A stretch of 64,000 nt of DNA from Eubacterium ventriosum (GTDB lineage: Bacteria; Bacillota; Clostridia; Lachnospirales; Lachnospiraceae), in assembly GCF_025150745.1 (NCBI RefSeq), contig NZ_CP102282.1, positions 1,375,501 to 1,439,500 of the forward strand. The letters run 5' to 3'. Shown piece after piece: positions 26,640-35,885 of this stretch (the stretch's first letter is position 1; the number at the start of each line of letters is the position of its first letter). A model generated the notes under the pieces. It searched no databases, had not been told where the DNA came from, and saw only the letters and a program-made list of their open reading frames with translations. Position numbers and translations under genes: made by a program.

Positions 26640-27356
26640 ATGAAAGAGAAACATTTAGACAATTTTGTAAAAGGACTAAAAAATGGTATTCCAATAGCAT
26701 TGGGTTATTTTGCAGTAGCATTTACACTTGGAATACAGGCAAAGAATGCAGGAATAACGGCATTTCAGTCAGCAGTGGCAAGTTTTGGATTGCATGCCTC
26801 GGCGGGGGAATATATTGCATTTACTCTTTTTGGGGCCAACGCAACCATTTTTGTAATGGTAATGATGGAGGTTGTCGCCAATGCCAGATATCTTTTAATG
26901 TCCTGTGCGTTAAGCCAGAAGATTCCCGCAGACACTCCAATATGGAAAAGACTTATAATGGGATATTTTATAACAGATGAAATATTTGGAGCTTCAATAT
27001 CTGTAGCAGGAAAGCTTGATCCTTATTATACTTTTGGACTTGCGGCAGTTGCCTCACCGGCATGGTGTGTAGGTACGGCGCTAGGTGTTTTGATGGGTAA
27101 CGCATTGCCAATCAGAGTTGTAAGTGCCTTAAGTGTAGGTCTTTATGGTATGTTTATGGCATGCATAATTCCTGAGGGGAAAAAGAACAAAATAGTAGCA
27201 GGAGTAATAGTTGTAAGCTTTGTTTTAAGTTACATATTTAATACACTTTCTGTTTTTGCAGGAATTTCATCAGGTGTAAAAATTATGATTTTGACTGTTA
27301 TTATTTCATTAGCAGCAGCAATATTATTTCCGGTAAAGGAGGAAGAAAATGCATAA
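26640..27356 (+). CDS. azlC: AzlC family branched-chain amino acid exporter subunit
   Basis: Large subunit of an AzlCD-type exporter, 238 residues with about six membrane helices. The GIPIALGYFAVAFTLGIQA start and the LLMSCALSQKIP segment are typical. The start codon has only a distant GAGAG. The azlD gene overlaps its end by eight bases, so the two are coupled. In Bacillus subtilis AzlCD confers resistance to azaleucine by export; other homologues handle other amino acids, so the substrate is inferred. Confidence 0.92.
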   Translation: MKEKHLDNFVKGLKNGIPIALGYFAVAFTLGIQAKNAGITAFQSAVASFGLHASAGEYIAFTLFGANATIFVMVMMEVVANARYLLMSCALSQKIPADTPIWKRLIMGYFITDEIFGASISVAGKLDPYYTFGLAAVASPAWCVGTALGVLMGNALPIRVVSALSVGLYGMFMACIIPEGKKNKIVAGVIVVSFVLSYIFNTLSVFAGISSGVKIMILTVIISLAAAILFPVKEEENA

Positions 27357-27654
27357 CATATATATATGTCTTCTTGCAATGGCTATTGCAACCTATGCAA
27401 TCAGAGTGCTTCCTTTAACGTTAATTAGAAAAGAAATTACAAATAAATACATAAAGTCATTTTTGTATTATGTGCCTTATGTAACATTGGCGGTAATGAC
27501 ATTTCCGGCAATTCTTACAGCCACACAGAGTATGTGGTCAGGTCTGATTGCATTAATTGGTGCGATTCTTTTGGCTTGGAAAGGTGGAAATCTTTTTCAG
27601 GTTGCAATAGTAAGTTGTGCGCTGGTATTTATTGTGGAATTGATAATTGTTTAA
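27349..27654 (+). CDS. azlD: AzlD family exporter subunit
   Basis: Small partner of AzlC: 101 residues, four short hydrophobic segments, beginning MHNIYICLLAMAIATYAIRVLP, which is typical of AzlD. It overlaps azlC by eight bases, and AGGAGGAAG within the end of azlC serves as its ribosome binding site. The two proteins together form the transporter. Confidence 0.92.
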   Translation: MHNIYICLLAMAIATYAIRVLPLTLIRKEITNKYIKSFLYYVPYVTLAVMTFPAILTATQSMWSGLIALIGAILLAWKGGNLFQVAIVSCALVFIVELIIV

Positions 27655-27759
27655 GAAGCAAATAATTTATAGAAGAGTAGGTTTTATAAAAATATGACTG
27701 TGCCAAAGAAGTCATATTTTATTAAAGAAAGCATAGTTATTAAGGAAAGCGGGTTCGTG

Positions 27760-29460
27760 ATGACAAGAATAGAAAAGAAAGAAATTTTGTCAGATGAAAA
27801 AACTAAAAAAGTAGCAATGCAGGTGTCTACAGTTAGTATTGTAGTTAATCTGCTTTTGTCAGTATTTAAATTGTTGGCAGGTATTATAGGAAAATCGGGC
27901 GCTATGGTTTCTGATGCCATTCATTCTGCGTCAGATGTTTTTAGTAGTTTTATAGTAATAATAGGCGTTAGCCTTGCAGGAAAAGAATCTGATGAAGGTC
28001 ATCAGTATGGCCATGATAGATTAGAGTGTGTTGCAGCTATTATTTTGGCGGTGGTACTTCTTATAACAGGAGCAGGAATTGGCATAGATGGTGTAAATAA
28101 AATAATAAATGGAACCAATGGCAATCAAACAATTCCGGGAATAATAGCAATGGTTGCAGCGATTATATCTATTGCAACAAAGGAATGGATGTATTGGTTT
28201 ACAAGATCTGCTGCAAAAAAGATTAATTCAGGGGCAGTAATGGCTGATGCATGGCACCACAGGTCTGATGCTCTTTCTTCAATTGGTGCTTTAATAGGTA
28301 TTATAGGTGCAAGATCAGGATTCCCTATTCTTGACCCTATAGCAAGTGTTATTATCTGTTTATTCATTGCCAAGGCAGCTTATGAAATTTTTAAAGATGC
28401 AATAGATAAGATGGTTGACAAGTCATGTGATGAAGAAGTTGAGAGAAAAATGGCCGACATTATTTTGAGTCAAAAAGGTGTAGTTTCACTTGATTTACTT
28501 CATACACGTCTTTTTGGAGCAAAAATATATGTGGATGTTGAAATTGCAGCTAATGGCAACATTTCCTTATATAAATCCCATGCCATTGCACAGGAAGTGC
28601 ATGATGCAATTGAAAAAAACTTTCAGGAAGTTAAGCATTGTATGGTTCATGTAAATCCGGCTCCAAAGTTTAAGGGATATTTGCTTTGCAGTGATTGTGA
28701 CGGTACATTAACTTATGGGGAAGAGGTTTTGTCAGAAGAAAACGTTAAGGCCATTAAATATTTCCAAAAAGAAGGTGGAATATTTACTTTGGCAACGGGA
28801 AGATTTCCTGAATATGCTGATAAGTTTAAGGATAGATTCAAGGTTAACGCACCAATAGTTGCTTTAAATGGAACGGTTCTTTACGACAAGGATAATGAGA
28901 AGATTATTGAAAAGTGGCCAATGGCAAAAGAGGATTGCTACAAACTTGTAAAATATGTTAATGATAACTGGACGAAAGTTTGGGAATATTGGATTAATTA
29001 TACAGTCCACGACAGCAAGGAATTTAAACCACTTGAAAGTGCTCCTGGAGATGGAAGTCTTGAGAAGTTGTTTGATAGTATTGGAGACGAAGTTTTTAAG
29101 ATTTTATTTATTCAGGATGAAGAAGTTACGGTTGCAATGCAAAAAGACTTAAAGGAGAAGTTTGGCAATAAGTTTAGATTTGATACAAGCTGGCCTAACG
29201 GTCTTGAAATTCAAAGAGTGGATAGTGGCAAAGGCATAGCCGTAGAGTATTTAAAGAAACACTTTAACCAGCATATTCATACAACGATTGGAGTGGGAGA
29301 CCAGGAAAATGACATTTCGTTGTTGCAGAATTGTGACATTGGTTATGCAGTTGGCAATGCCAAGGAGAATGTTAAAAAGATGGCAGACAGAGTTACTGTT
29401 CCAAACACCGAAAATGCCATAAAAGCAATAATTGAAGACTTAGATAAGCAAAATTATTGA
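27760..29460 (+). CDS. Fusion of a cation diffusion facilitator and a Cof-type HAD phosphatase
   Basis: One uninterrupted reading frame encodes two enzymes. Residues about 1-305 form a CDF metal-ion/proton antiporter with six membrane helices; the metal sites HSASD and HHRSD and a cytoplasmic ferredoxin-like domain (ending in CMVHVNPAP) are present. Directly after it, from about 307, a complete HAD hydrolase of the Cof/type IIB kind begins with CSDCDGTLT (nucleophile Asp312, acid Asp314) and has GVGDQENDISLL near the end. Start ATG 27760 follows AAGGAAAG; an upstream ATG at 27694 is possible. The two halves have no stop or frameshift between them. Confidence 0.88.
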   Translation: MTRIEKKEILSDEKTKKVAMQVSTVSIVVNLLLSVFKLLAGIIGKSGAMVSDAIHSASDVFSSFIVIIGVSLAGKESDEGHQYGHDRLECVAAIILAVVLLITGAGIGIDGVNKIINGTNGNQTIPGIIAMVAAIISIATKEWMYWFTRSAAKKINSGAVMADAWHHRSDALSSIGALIGIIGARSGFPILDPIASVIICLFIAKAAYEIFKDAIDKMVDKSCDEEVERKMADIILSQKGVVSLDLLHTRLFGAKIYVDVEIAANGNISLYKSHAIAQEVHDAIEKNFQEVKHCMVHVNPAPKFKGYLLCSDCDGTLTYGEEVLSEENVKAIKYFQKEGGIFTLATGRFPEYADKFKDRFKVNAPIVALNGTVLYDKDNEKIIEKWPMAKEDCYKLVKYVNDNWTKVWEYWINYTVHDSKEFKPLESAPGDGSLEKLFDSIGDEVFKILFIQDEEVTVAMQKDLKEKFGNKFRFDTSWPNGLEIQRVDSGKGIAVEYLKKHFNQHIHTTIGVGDQENDISLLQNCDIGYAVGNAKENVKKMADRVTVPNTENAIKAIIEDLDKQNY

Positions 29461-29501
29461 TAAAATCTAATAAAAATCAACAAAAAACAAAGAATTTTTT
29501 T

Positions 29502-29529
29502 ACAGTCGGTTTACACTGGCTGTTTTTTT
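29502..29529 (+). terminator. Rho-independent terminator after the CDF-HAD gene
   Basis: ACAGTCGG (29502-29509) pairs with CTGGCTGT (29516-29523) with two wobbles and is followed by seven T. Its loop and right arm overlap the -35 region of the sigma-factor promoter. Confidence 0.75.
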
Positions 29530-29538
29530 GTGTATAAT
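29510..29538 (+). promoter_or_regulatory. Promoter of the primary sigma factor gene, overlapping a terminator
   Basis: TTTACA (29510-29515), a 17-bp spacer and a perfect TATAAT (29533-29538). The -35 element forms part of the loop of the preceding terminator. The leader also contains a hairpin (GACC/GGTC with ACAAAA/TTTTGT, about 29547-29572). Confidence 0.7.
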
Positions 29539-29635
29539 ATTAGTTCGACCGACAAAAAATAATTTTGTGGTCAGTTTAGTGTGCAAAAAACACATGTATG
29601 ATAAACTAAGTTTCTTAGTTAGAAAGGATGCTGTA

Positions 29636-30883
29636 TTGAAAAAGGAAGAATTTACTCAAAAAGTAGCAGAACTGATTGAATTGGCTCATAAGAAGGAAGA
29701 CCGACTTACAATTAATGAGGTTCAGGATTTCTTTAAAGATGATGATTTGACAGAAAAGCAAAAAACTGATGTTGTAACAGAATTAACAGGAAAGAAAATC
29801 AATATCACCATGGAAGTAGACGTAAACGAGCCAAAGGCACCTAAAGCTGATAGTGCAAAGAGTGATGATGCCGATAATGATTTCCCGGAAGATGGCGAGG
29901 CAACAGTTGATCTTGTTGCAGAACCTACAGATGAGGATATTGCAATGGTAGCAGCAGACGAAGGAGACTTACTGGAACCTACAGACGAGAATTTTGAAAA
30001 TGATGAAGAAGAGACAGTAGAATTTGATGCTGTAGATTTGCTCGAGGGTGTAGGAACAGAGGATCCGGTTCGTATGTACTTGAAAGAAATAGGAACAGTT
30101 CCACTGTTAACAGCAGACGAAGAATTAGAACTTGCCAAGCGTAAGACAGAAGGCGACATAGTTGCCAAAGAAAAGTTAATAGAGGCTAACTTAAGATTAG
30201 TAGTTAGTATTGCAAAAAGATATACCGGTCGAGGAATGAGTTTTTTAGACTTAGTACAGGAAGGTAATCTTGGCTTAATTAAGGGTGTAGAAAAATTTGA
30301 CTACACAAAAGGATACAAATTAAGTACATATGCAACATGGTGGATTAGACAGTCAGTAACAAGAGCGTTAGCTGACCACGCAAGAACAATCCGTGTACCG
30401 GTTCATATGGTTGAAACAATTAATAGAATGTCAAAGATGCAGCGTAAGCTTACATTAGAGTTAGGTTATGAACCATCTACTAAAGAACTTGCTACAGCAT
30501 TAGATATGACAGAAGAAAAAGTACTTGAAATCATGCAGATTGCAAGAGAACCTGCATCACTTGAAACACCAATCGGTGAAGAAGATGATTCAAACTTAGG
30601 TGATTTCGTAGCTGATAACAACACAGTTACACCTGAAGCCAACATTGAATCAGTAATGCTTCGTGAACACATTGATGTTTTATTACAGGACTTAAAGGAC
30701 AGAGAAAGAGAAGTCATAATCTTAAGATTTGGTTTAAGAGACGGTCACCCTCGTACACTTGAAGAAGTAGGAAAAATCTTCAATGTAACAAGAGAACGTA
30801 TCAGACAGATTGAAGCCAAGGCATTAAGAAAGCTTCGTAACCCTGTTAGAAGTAAGAAGATTAAAGATTTTTTGAATAACTAG
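29636..30883 (+). CDS. rpoD: Primary RNA polymerase sigma factor (RpoD/SigA)
   Basis: Directs RNA polymerase to housekeeping promoters. Most likely start is TTG 29636 with AGAAAGGA seven bases upstream, giving 415 residues. The order is region 1.1, an acidic spacer (rich in Asp/Glu, about 60-140), region 1.2 ([11 protein letters not shown]), region 2 ([14 protein letters not shown] and [10 protein letters not shown]), region 3 and region 4 with the helix-turn-helix ([22 protein letters not shown], quoted here only as landmarks). It has its own promoter and terminator; dnaG is not adjacent, unlike the order found in many Firmicutes. Confidence 0.97.
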   Translation: MKKEEFTQKVAELIELAHKKEDRLTINEVQDFFKDDDLTEKQKTDVVTELTGKKINITMEVDVNEPKAPKADSAKSDDADNDFPEDGEATVDLVAEPTDEDIAMVAADEGDLLEPTDENFENDEEETVEFDAVDLLEGVGTEDPVRMYLKEIGTVPLLTADEELELAKRKTEGDIVAKEKLIEANLRLVVSIAKRYTGRGMSFLDLVQEGNLGLIKGVEKFDYTKGYKLSTYATWWIRQSVTRALADHARTIRVPVHMVETINRMSKMQRKLTLELGYEPSTKELATALDMTEEKVLEIMQIAREPASLETPIGEEDDSNLGDFVADNNTVTPEANIESVMLREHIDVLLQDLKDREREVIILRFGLRDGHPRTLEEVGKIFNVTRERIRQIEAKALRKLRNPVRSKKIKDFLNN

Positions 30884-30901
30884 ATATTATTTGATTATGT
30901 T

Positions 30902-30930
30902 AAAAGGACTTCCGGAAGGGAGTCCTTTTG
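30902..30930 (+). terminator. Rho-independent terminator of rpoD
   Basis: AAAAGGACTTCC pairs with GGGAGTCCTTTT around GGAA, a 12-bp stem with a T-rich end. Confidence 0.9.
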
Positions 30931-30939
30931 TTGTATCTG

Positions 30940-31239
30940 AAAGGCGAAACAACAATAGGATTGCCTTTATCAAGAGGATGTTCACTAATATAGTGAAATG
31001 TGTGGCTTTTGTATATTGTAAGCTTTATAATTTTAAGCTACAGGTTTAATTTATTAAGGCTTTCACTTATCCAATATATATTAAATAAGCCAAACCTTAA
31101 AAAAATAAGAAAAAGGCTACCCAAACTTAATTTTACTTGATTTTCATACGAAAATAGTTTATAAAATTAAGTAGCAAAACAATAAAGGGTACAAAGACGT
31201 ACAACAGTTATAGCTGATGTAGTTTTTGTGCCCTTTTTT
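30940..31239 (+). ncRNA. Hairpin-rich intergenic region between rpoD and gltB; candidate structured RNA or leader
   Basis: No gene is visible in 30884-31326. Instead several inverted repeats follow one another: AAAGGC/GCCTTT (30940-30968), TTCACT/AGTGAA (30981-30997), TTAAGG/CCTTAA enclosing GGCTT/AAGCC (about 31054-31100), ACTTAATTTTA/TAAAATTAAGT enclosing ATTTTC/GAAAAT (31125-31172), and finally a 15-bp terminator (31184-31239). A terminator not preceded by a gene implies that a transcript ends here: either an independent small RNA or an attenuated leader of gltB. I could not match it to 6S RNA, a T-box or a known glutamine riboswitch. Confidence 0.45.
31184..31239 (+). terminator. Strong terminator 90 bp upstream of gltB
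   Basis: AAAGGGTACAAAGAC pairs over 15 bp (two wobbles) with GTTTTTGTGCCCTTT, followed by T residues. It must end an RNA started in the rpoD-gltB gap, or serve as a gltB attenuator. Confidence 0.85.
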
Positions 31240-31326
31240 GTTACTTACAAAATAAATTTTTGTAAATTGATTACTTTATTTATTAAGGTTAGTTATTATC
31301 AAACATTTATATAAAGGAGGAAAATC

Positions 31327-34300
31327 ATGAGTCAAAATGAATTATTCAAGAAAGCAAAAGAAGATGGATTATACGATCCACGTTTTGAGCATGATAACTG
31401 CGGTATTGGTGCTGTAGTTAATATTAAAGGTGTGAAAAGTCATGCAACAGTGGAAAATGCTTTAAAGATTGTAGAAAATCTTGAACATAGAGCAGGTAAG
31501 GATGCCGAGGGAAAAACCGGTGACGGTGTTGGTATTTTATTACAGATTTCACATAAATTCTTTAAGAAAGTTACAAAGTCTTTAGGTTTTGAAATTGGTG
31601 GAGAAAGAGAATACGGTGTAGGTATGTTCTTTATGCCACAGGATGAACTTAAAAGAAAACGTGAAATGAAAATGTTTGAAATTATAACTGAAAAAGAAGG
31701 TTTTGAATTTTTAGGATGGAGACAGGTTCCTGTACATCCTGAAGTTTTGGGAACAAAAGCAGTAGAATGTATGCCTTGCATTATGCAGTGTTTCATTAAG
31801 AAACCTGAAGGTTTAAGCAAAGGTATTGAATTTGATAGAAAATTATATATTGTAAGAAGAGTCTTCTCACATAGTAACGGTGGTACTTACACAGTATCAT
31901 TATCAAGCAGAACTATTGTATATAAGGGAATGTTCTTAGTAGGTCAGTTAAGATTATTCTTTGATGATTTACAGGACAAGAGTTACGAATCAGCAATTGC
32001 ATTAGTGCATTCAAGATTTTCAACTAATACAAACCCAAGCTGGAGAAGAGCTCATCCTAACAGATTTATAGTTCATAATGGAGAAATAAATACAATCCGT
32101 GGTAATGCAGATAACATGCTTGCAAGAGAAGAATCAATGAACAGCGAGTATATGAACAATTCATTACAGAAGGTTATGCCTGTAGTTGACACTAACGGTT
32201 CTGACTCAGCTATGCTTGATAATACTTTGGAATTTTTAGTAATGAATGGTGTTGATCTTCCACTTGCAGTTATGATGTGTATTCCTGAACCATGGGAAAA
32301 GAACGACACAATAAGCCAGACTAAGAAAGACTTCTATCAGTATTATGCAACAATGATGGAACCTTGGGATGGACCTGCATCAATTCTTTTCTCTGATGGT
32401 GATTACATGGGAGCAATTCTTGACAGAAATGGTCTTAGACCTTCAAGATATTACATTACAGATGATGACCAGCTTATCCTTTCATCAGAAGTAGGTGTTC
32501 TTGAAATTGATCCTGCAAAGATTGTTGTAAAAGAAAGATTAAGACCGGGTCGTATGCTTTTGGTTGATACAGTTAACGGTAAGTTAATTGACGATGATGA
32601 ATTAAAAGAATCATATGCAACAAGAAAGCCATATGGTGAATGGTTAAATAATAACCTTGTTAATTTAAAGGACATTCATATTCCTAACGTAAAAGTTGAA
32701 ACATATGAAAAAGAAGAACGCCAGAGACTTCAGAAAAACTTTGGATACAGCTTTGAAGACCTTCAGAGAATTATTCCAATGGCTAACACAGGAAATGAAG
32801 CTACAAAGGCAATGGGTAAGGATACACCACTTGCAGTTTTAAGTGAGAGAACACATCCTTTATTTAACTATTTTAAACAGTTATTTGCTCAGGTTACTAA
32901 CCCTCCTATTGATGCAATCAGAGAAGAAATAGTTACTTCAACATCAGTTTATCTTGGAAAAGACGGTAATATATTAGAAGAAAAACCTGACAACTGCAAT
33001 GTATTAAAGATTAACAATCCTATTTTGACAAATACGGATATTTTAAAACTTAAAAATATTAAAGAGCCGGGATTTAAGACAGCAGTTGTACCTATTGTAT
33101 ATTACAAAGGCATTAAGCTTGAAAAGGCTATTGAACAGGTATTTGTAGAAGTTGATAAGGCACACAAAGACGGAGCAAACATTATTATTCTTTCAGACAG
33201 AGGTGTGGATGAATATCATGTACAGATTCCTTCATTGCTTGCAGTTTCAGCAGTACATCAGTACCTTGTAAAAACAAAGAAGAGAACAACATTATCATTA
33301 GTTCTTGAAAGTGGTGAACCAAGAAGCGTACATCATTTTGCAACATTGTTAGGATACGGTGCCAGCGCAGTTAACCCTTATCTTGCACACGAAACAATTA
33401 AGCAGATGGTTGAAGAGGGTATGATTAACAAAGATCCATATGCAGCAATTGATGATTACAATGAAGCAATTTTAAGCGGAATTGTAAAGATTGCATCAAA
33501 GATGGGTATTTCAACAATTCAGTCATATCAGGGCTCACAGATTTTTGAGGCAGTAGGTATAAGCAGTGACGTAATAAACAAATATTTCACAGGAACAGTA
33601 AGTCCGGTTGAAGGTATTACATTAGATGACATAGAAGAAAGCGTTGATAAGCTTCACTCAACAGCATTTGATCCATTGGAATTAGATGTAGACTTAACAC
33701 TTGAAAGTTCAGGTGACCACAAACTTAGAAGTGGAAAAGAGGAACACAAATACAATCCTGCTACAATTCACACACTTCAGATGGCTACGTGGACAAATAA
33801 CTATCAGTTATTTAAACAGTACACACATATGATAGATGAAGAAATGGCACCGGTACATTTAAGAGGTTTAATGGACTTTAATTATCCTGAAAACGGCGGC
33901 ATTCCAATTGAACAGGTTGAAAGTGTGGACTCAATTGTTAAAAGATTTAAGACAGGTGCCATGTCATATGGTTCAATTTCACAGGAAGCACATGAAACAA
34001 TGGCAATTGCCATGAATATGATTGGCGGCAAATCTAACAGCGGTGAAGGTGGAGAAAGTATTGAACGTCTTACAATTGGAAAAGACGGTTTAAATAAATG
34101 TTCAAAGATTAAACAGGTTGCATCAGGACGTTTTGGTGTTACATCAAGATACCTTGTAAGTGCCGAAGAAATTCAGATTAAAATGGCACAGGGTGCAAAA
34201 CCGGGTGAAGGTGGACATTTACCTGGAAAGAAAGTTTATCCTTGGGTTGCAAAAACAAGATATTCAACACCGGGGGTAAGTCTTATTTCACCACCACCAC

Positions 34301-35874
34301 ATCATGATATTTACTCAATTGAAGACTTGGCTCAGCTTATTTACGACTTAAAGAATGCTAACAGAGATTCAAGAATTTCAGTTAAGCTTGTATCAGAAGC
34401 AGGTGTTGGTACAGTTGCAGCAGGTGTTGCAAAAGCAGGTGCGCAGGTTATTTTAGTATCAGGTTTTGACGGAGGTACAGGTGCAGCTCCTGAAAACTCA
34501 ATTTATAACGCAGGTCTTCCTTGGGAACTTGGGCTTGCAGAGGCACACCAGACACTTATAGCTAACGAACTTAGAAATAAGGTAGTAGTTGAAACAGACG
34601 GAAAATTAATGAGTGGTCGTGACGTAGCCATTGCAGCAATGCTTGGTGCGGAAGAATATGGTTTTGCAACAGCTCCACTTGTAACTATGGGATGTGTAAT
34701 GATGAGAGTATGTAACCTTGATACTTGTCCTGTAGGTGTTGCAACACAGAACCCTGAACTTAGAAAGAGATTTAAGGGTAAACCTGAATATGTAGTAAAC
34801 TTTATGAAGTTTATCGCTCAGGAATTACGTGAATATATGGCAAAACTTGGCATTAGAACAGTTGATGAATTGGTAGGTAGAGTAGACTTACTTAAAGTTA
34901 AGGATGGCGTAAGCGAAGGAAAAGCTGACGAAGTTTGTCTTTCAAAAATCCTTAATGCTGATTTTGCTGATGTTAGAGTTAAATATGATAAGAAGAATGT
35001 ATATGACTTTAAGCTTAATGAAACAAAAGACGTTACAGTATTGATTAAGAAACTTGGTAAGGCTCTTGAACAGAAGAAACCTGCTTCAGTTGAAGTTGAT
35101 GTAACAAATATTGACAGATCATTTGGTACAATCTTTGGTTCAGAAATTACAAAGAAATACAATGACACATTAGAAGATGATATGTATACAGTAAAATGTA
35201 ACGGCGCAGGCGGACAGAGCTTTGGTGCTTTCATTCCAAACGGTCTTACAATTGAGCTTACAGGCGATAGCAATGACTACTTAGGCAAGGGACTTTCAGG
35301 TGGTAAGATTATTGTTAAGCCACCTAAGGAATCTAAGTTTAAGCAGGATGAAAATATTATAATCGGTAACGTTGCATTATATGGTGCAACAAGCGGAAAA
35401 GTTTACATTAACGGTGTGGCAGGAGAACGTTTCTGCGTAAGAAACTCTGGTGCCACAGCAGTAGTTGAAGGTGTAGGCGACCACGGTTGTGAATATATGA
35501 CAGGTGGTAAAGTTGCAGTAATCGGAAAAGTTGGAAAGAACTTTGCAGCAGGTATGAGCGGCGGTGTTGCTTATGTGTTAGATGAAAATAATGATTTGTA
35601 TAGAAAAGTAAACAAGTCACTTGTATCAACAGAAGAACTTTCAAACAAGTACGATGTATTAGAATTAAAAGCAATGATTGAGGACCACGTAAAATATACT
35701 AACTCAATTAGAGGTAAGGAAATTTTAAATGATTTTGAAGAATATCTTCCAAAATTCAAAAAGATAATACCATATGATTACAAGAAAATGCTTAATGCAA
35801 TTGCAAAGATGGAAGAAAAAGGATTGAATCCGGAACAGGCACAGATTGAAGCATTTTACGCTGCAACAAGATAG
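31327..35874 (+). CDS. gltB: Glutamate synthase, large subunit
   Basis: Makes two glutamates from glutamine and 2-oxoglutarate. The 1515-residue protein begins with a 24-residue propeptide; Cys25 (DNCGIGAVV) becomes the N-terminal glutaminase nucleophile after processing. The class II amidotransferase domain (about 25-420), central domain, FMN-binding synthase domain and C-terminal beta-helix are all present. The 3Fe-4S ligands fit Cys1123, Cys1129 and Cys1134 (around CNLDTCPVG). AAAGGAGG precedes the ATG. gltD follows 11 bp later, so the two form an operon. Control may act at the terminator just upstream. Confidence 0.98.
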   Translation: MSQNELFKKAKEDGLYDPRFEHDNCGIGAVVNIKGVKSHATVENALKIVENLEHRAGKDAEGKTGDGVGILLQISHKFFKKVTKSLGFEIGGEREYGVGMFFMPQDELKRKREMKMFEIITEKEGFEFLGWRQVPVHPEVLGTKAVECMPCIMQCFIKKPEGLSKGIEFDRKLYIVRRVFSHSNGGTYTVSLSSRTIVYKGMFLVGQLRLFFDDLQDKSYESAIALVHSRFSTNTNPSWRRAHPNRFIVHNGEINTIRGNADNMLAREESMNSEYMNNSLQKVMPVVDTNGSDSAMLDNTLEFLVMNGVDLPLAVMMCIPEPWEKNDTISQTKKDFYQYYATMMEPWDGPASILFSDGDYMGAILDRNGLRPSRYYITDDDQLILSSEVGVLEIDPAKIVVKERLRPGRMLLVDTVNGKLIDDDELKESYATRKPYGEWLNNNLVNLKDIHIPNVKVETYEKEERQRLQKNFGYSFEDLQRIIPMANTGNEATKAMGKDTPLAVLSERTHPLFNYFKQLFAQVTNPPIDAIREEIVTSTSVYLGKDGNILEEKPDNCNVLKINNPILTNTDILKLKNIKEPGFKTAVVPIVYYKGIKLEKAIEQVFVEVDKAHKDGANIIILSDRGVDEYHVQIPSLLAVSAVHQYLVKTKKRTTLSLVLESGEPRSVHHFATLLGYGASAVNPYLAHETIKQMVEEGMINKDPYAAIDDYNEAILSGIVKIASKMGISTIQSYQGSQIFEAVGISSDVINKYFTGTVSPVEGITLDDIEESVDKLHSTAFDPLELDVDLTLESSGDHKLRSGKEEHKYNPATIHTLQMATWTNNYQLFKQYTHMIDEEMAPVHLRGLMDFNYPENGGIPIEQVESVDSIVKRFKTGAMSYGSISQEAHETMAIAMNMIGGKSNSGEGGESIERLTIGKDGLNKCSKIKQVASGRFGVTSRYLVSAEEIQIKMAQGAKPGEGGHLPGKKVYPWVAKTRYSTPGVSLISPPPHHDIYSIEDLAQLIYDLKNANRDSRISVKLVSEAGVGTVAAGVAKAGAQVILVSGFDGGTGAAPENSIYNAGLPWELGLAEAHQTLIANELRNKVVVETDGKLMSGRDVAIAAMLGAEEYGFATAPLVTMGCVMMRVCNLDTCPVGVATQNPELRKRFKGKPEYVVNFMKFIAQELREYMAKLGIRTVDELVGRVDLLKVKDGVSEGKADEVCLSKILNADFADVRVKYDKKNVYDFKLNETKDVTVLIKKLGKALEQKKPASVEVDVTNIDRSFGTIFGSEITKKYNDTLEDDMYTVKCNGAGGQSFGAFIPNGLTIELTGDSNDYLGKGLSGGKIIVKPPKESKFKQDENIIIGNVALYGATSGKVYINGVAGERFCVRNSGATAVVEGVGDHGCEYMTGGKVAVIGKVGKNFAAGMSGGVAYVLDENNDLYRKVNKSLVSTEELSNKYDVLELKAMIEDHVKYTNSIRGKEILNDFEEYLPKFKKIIPYDYKKMLNAIAKMEEKGLNPEQAQIEAFYAATR

Positions 35875-35885
35875 GAGGAATAGCA

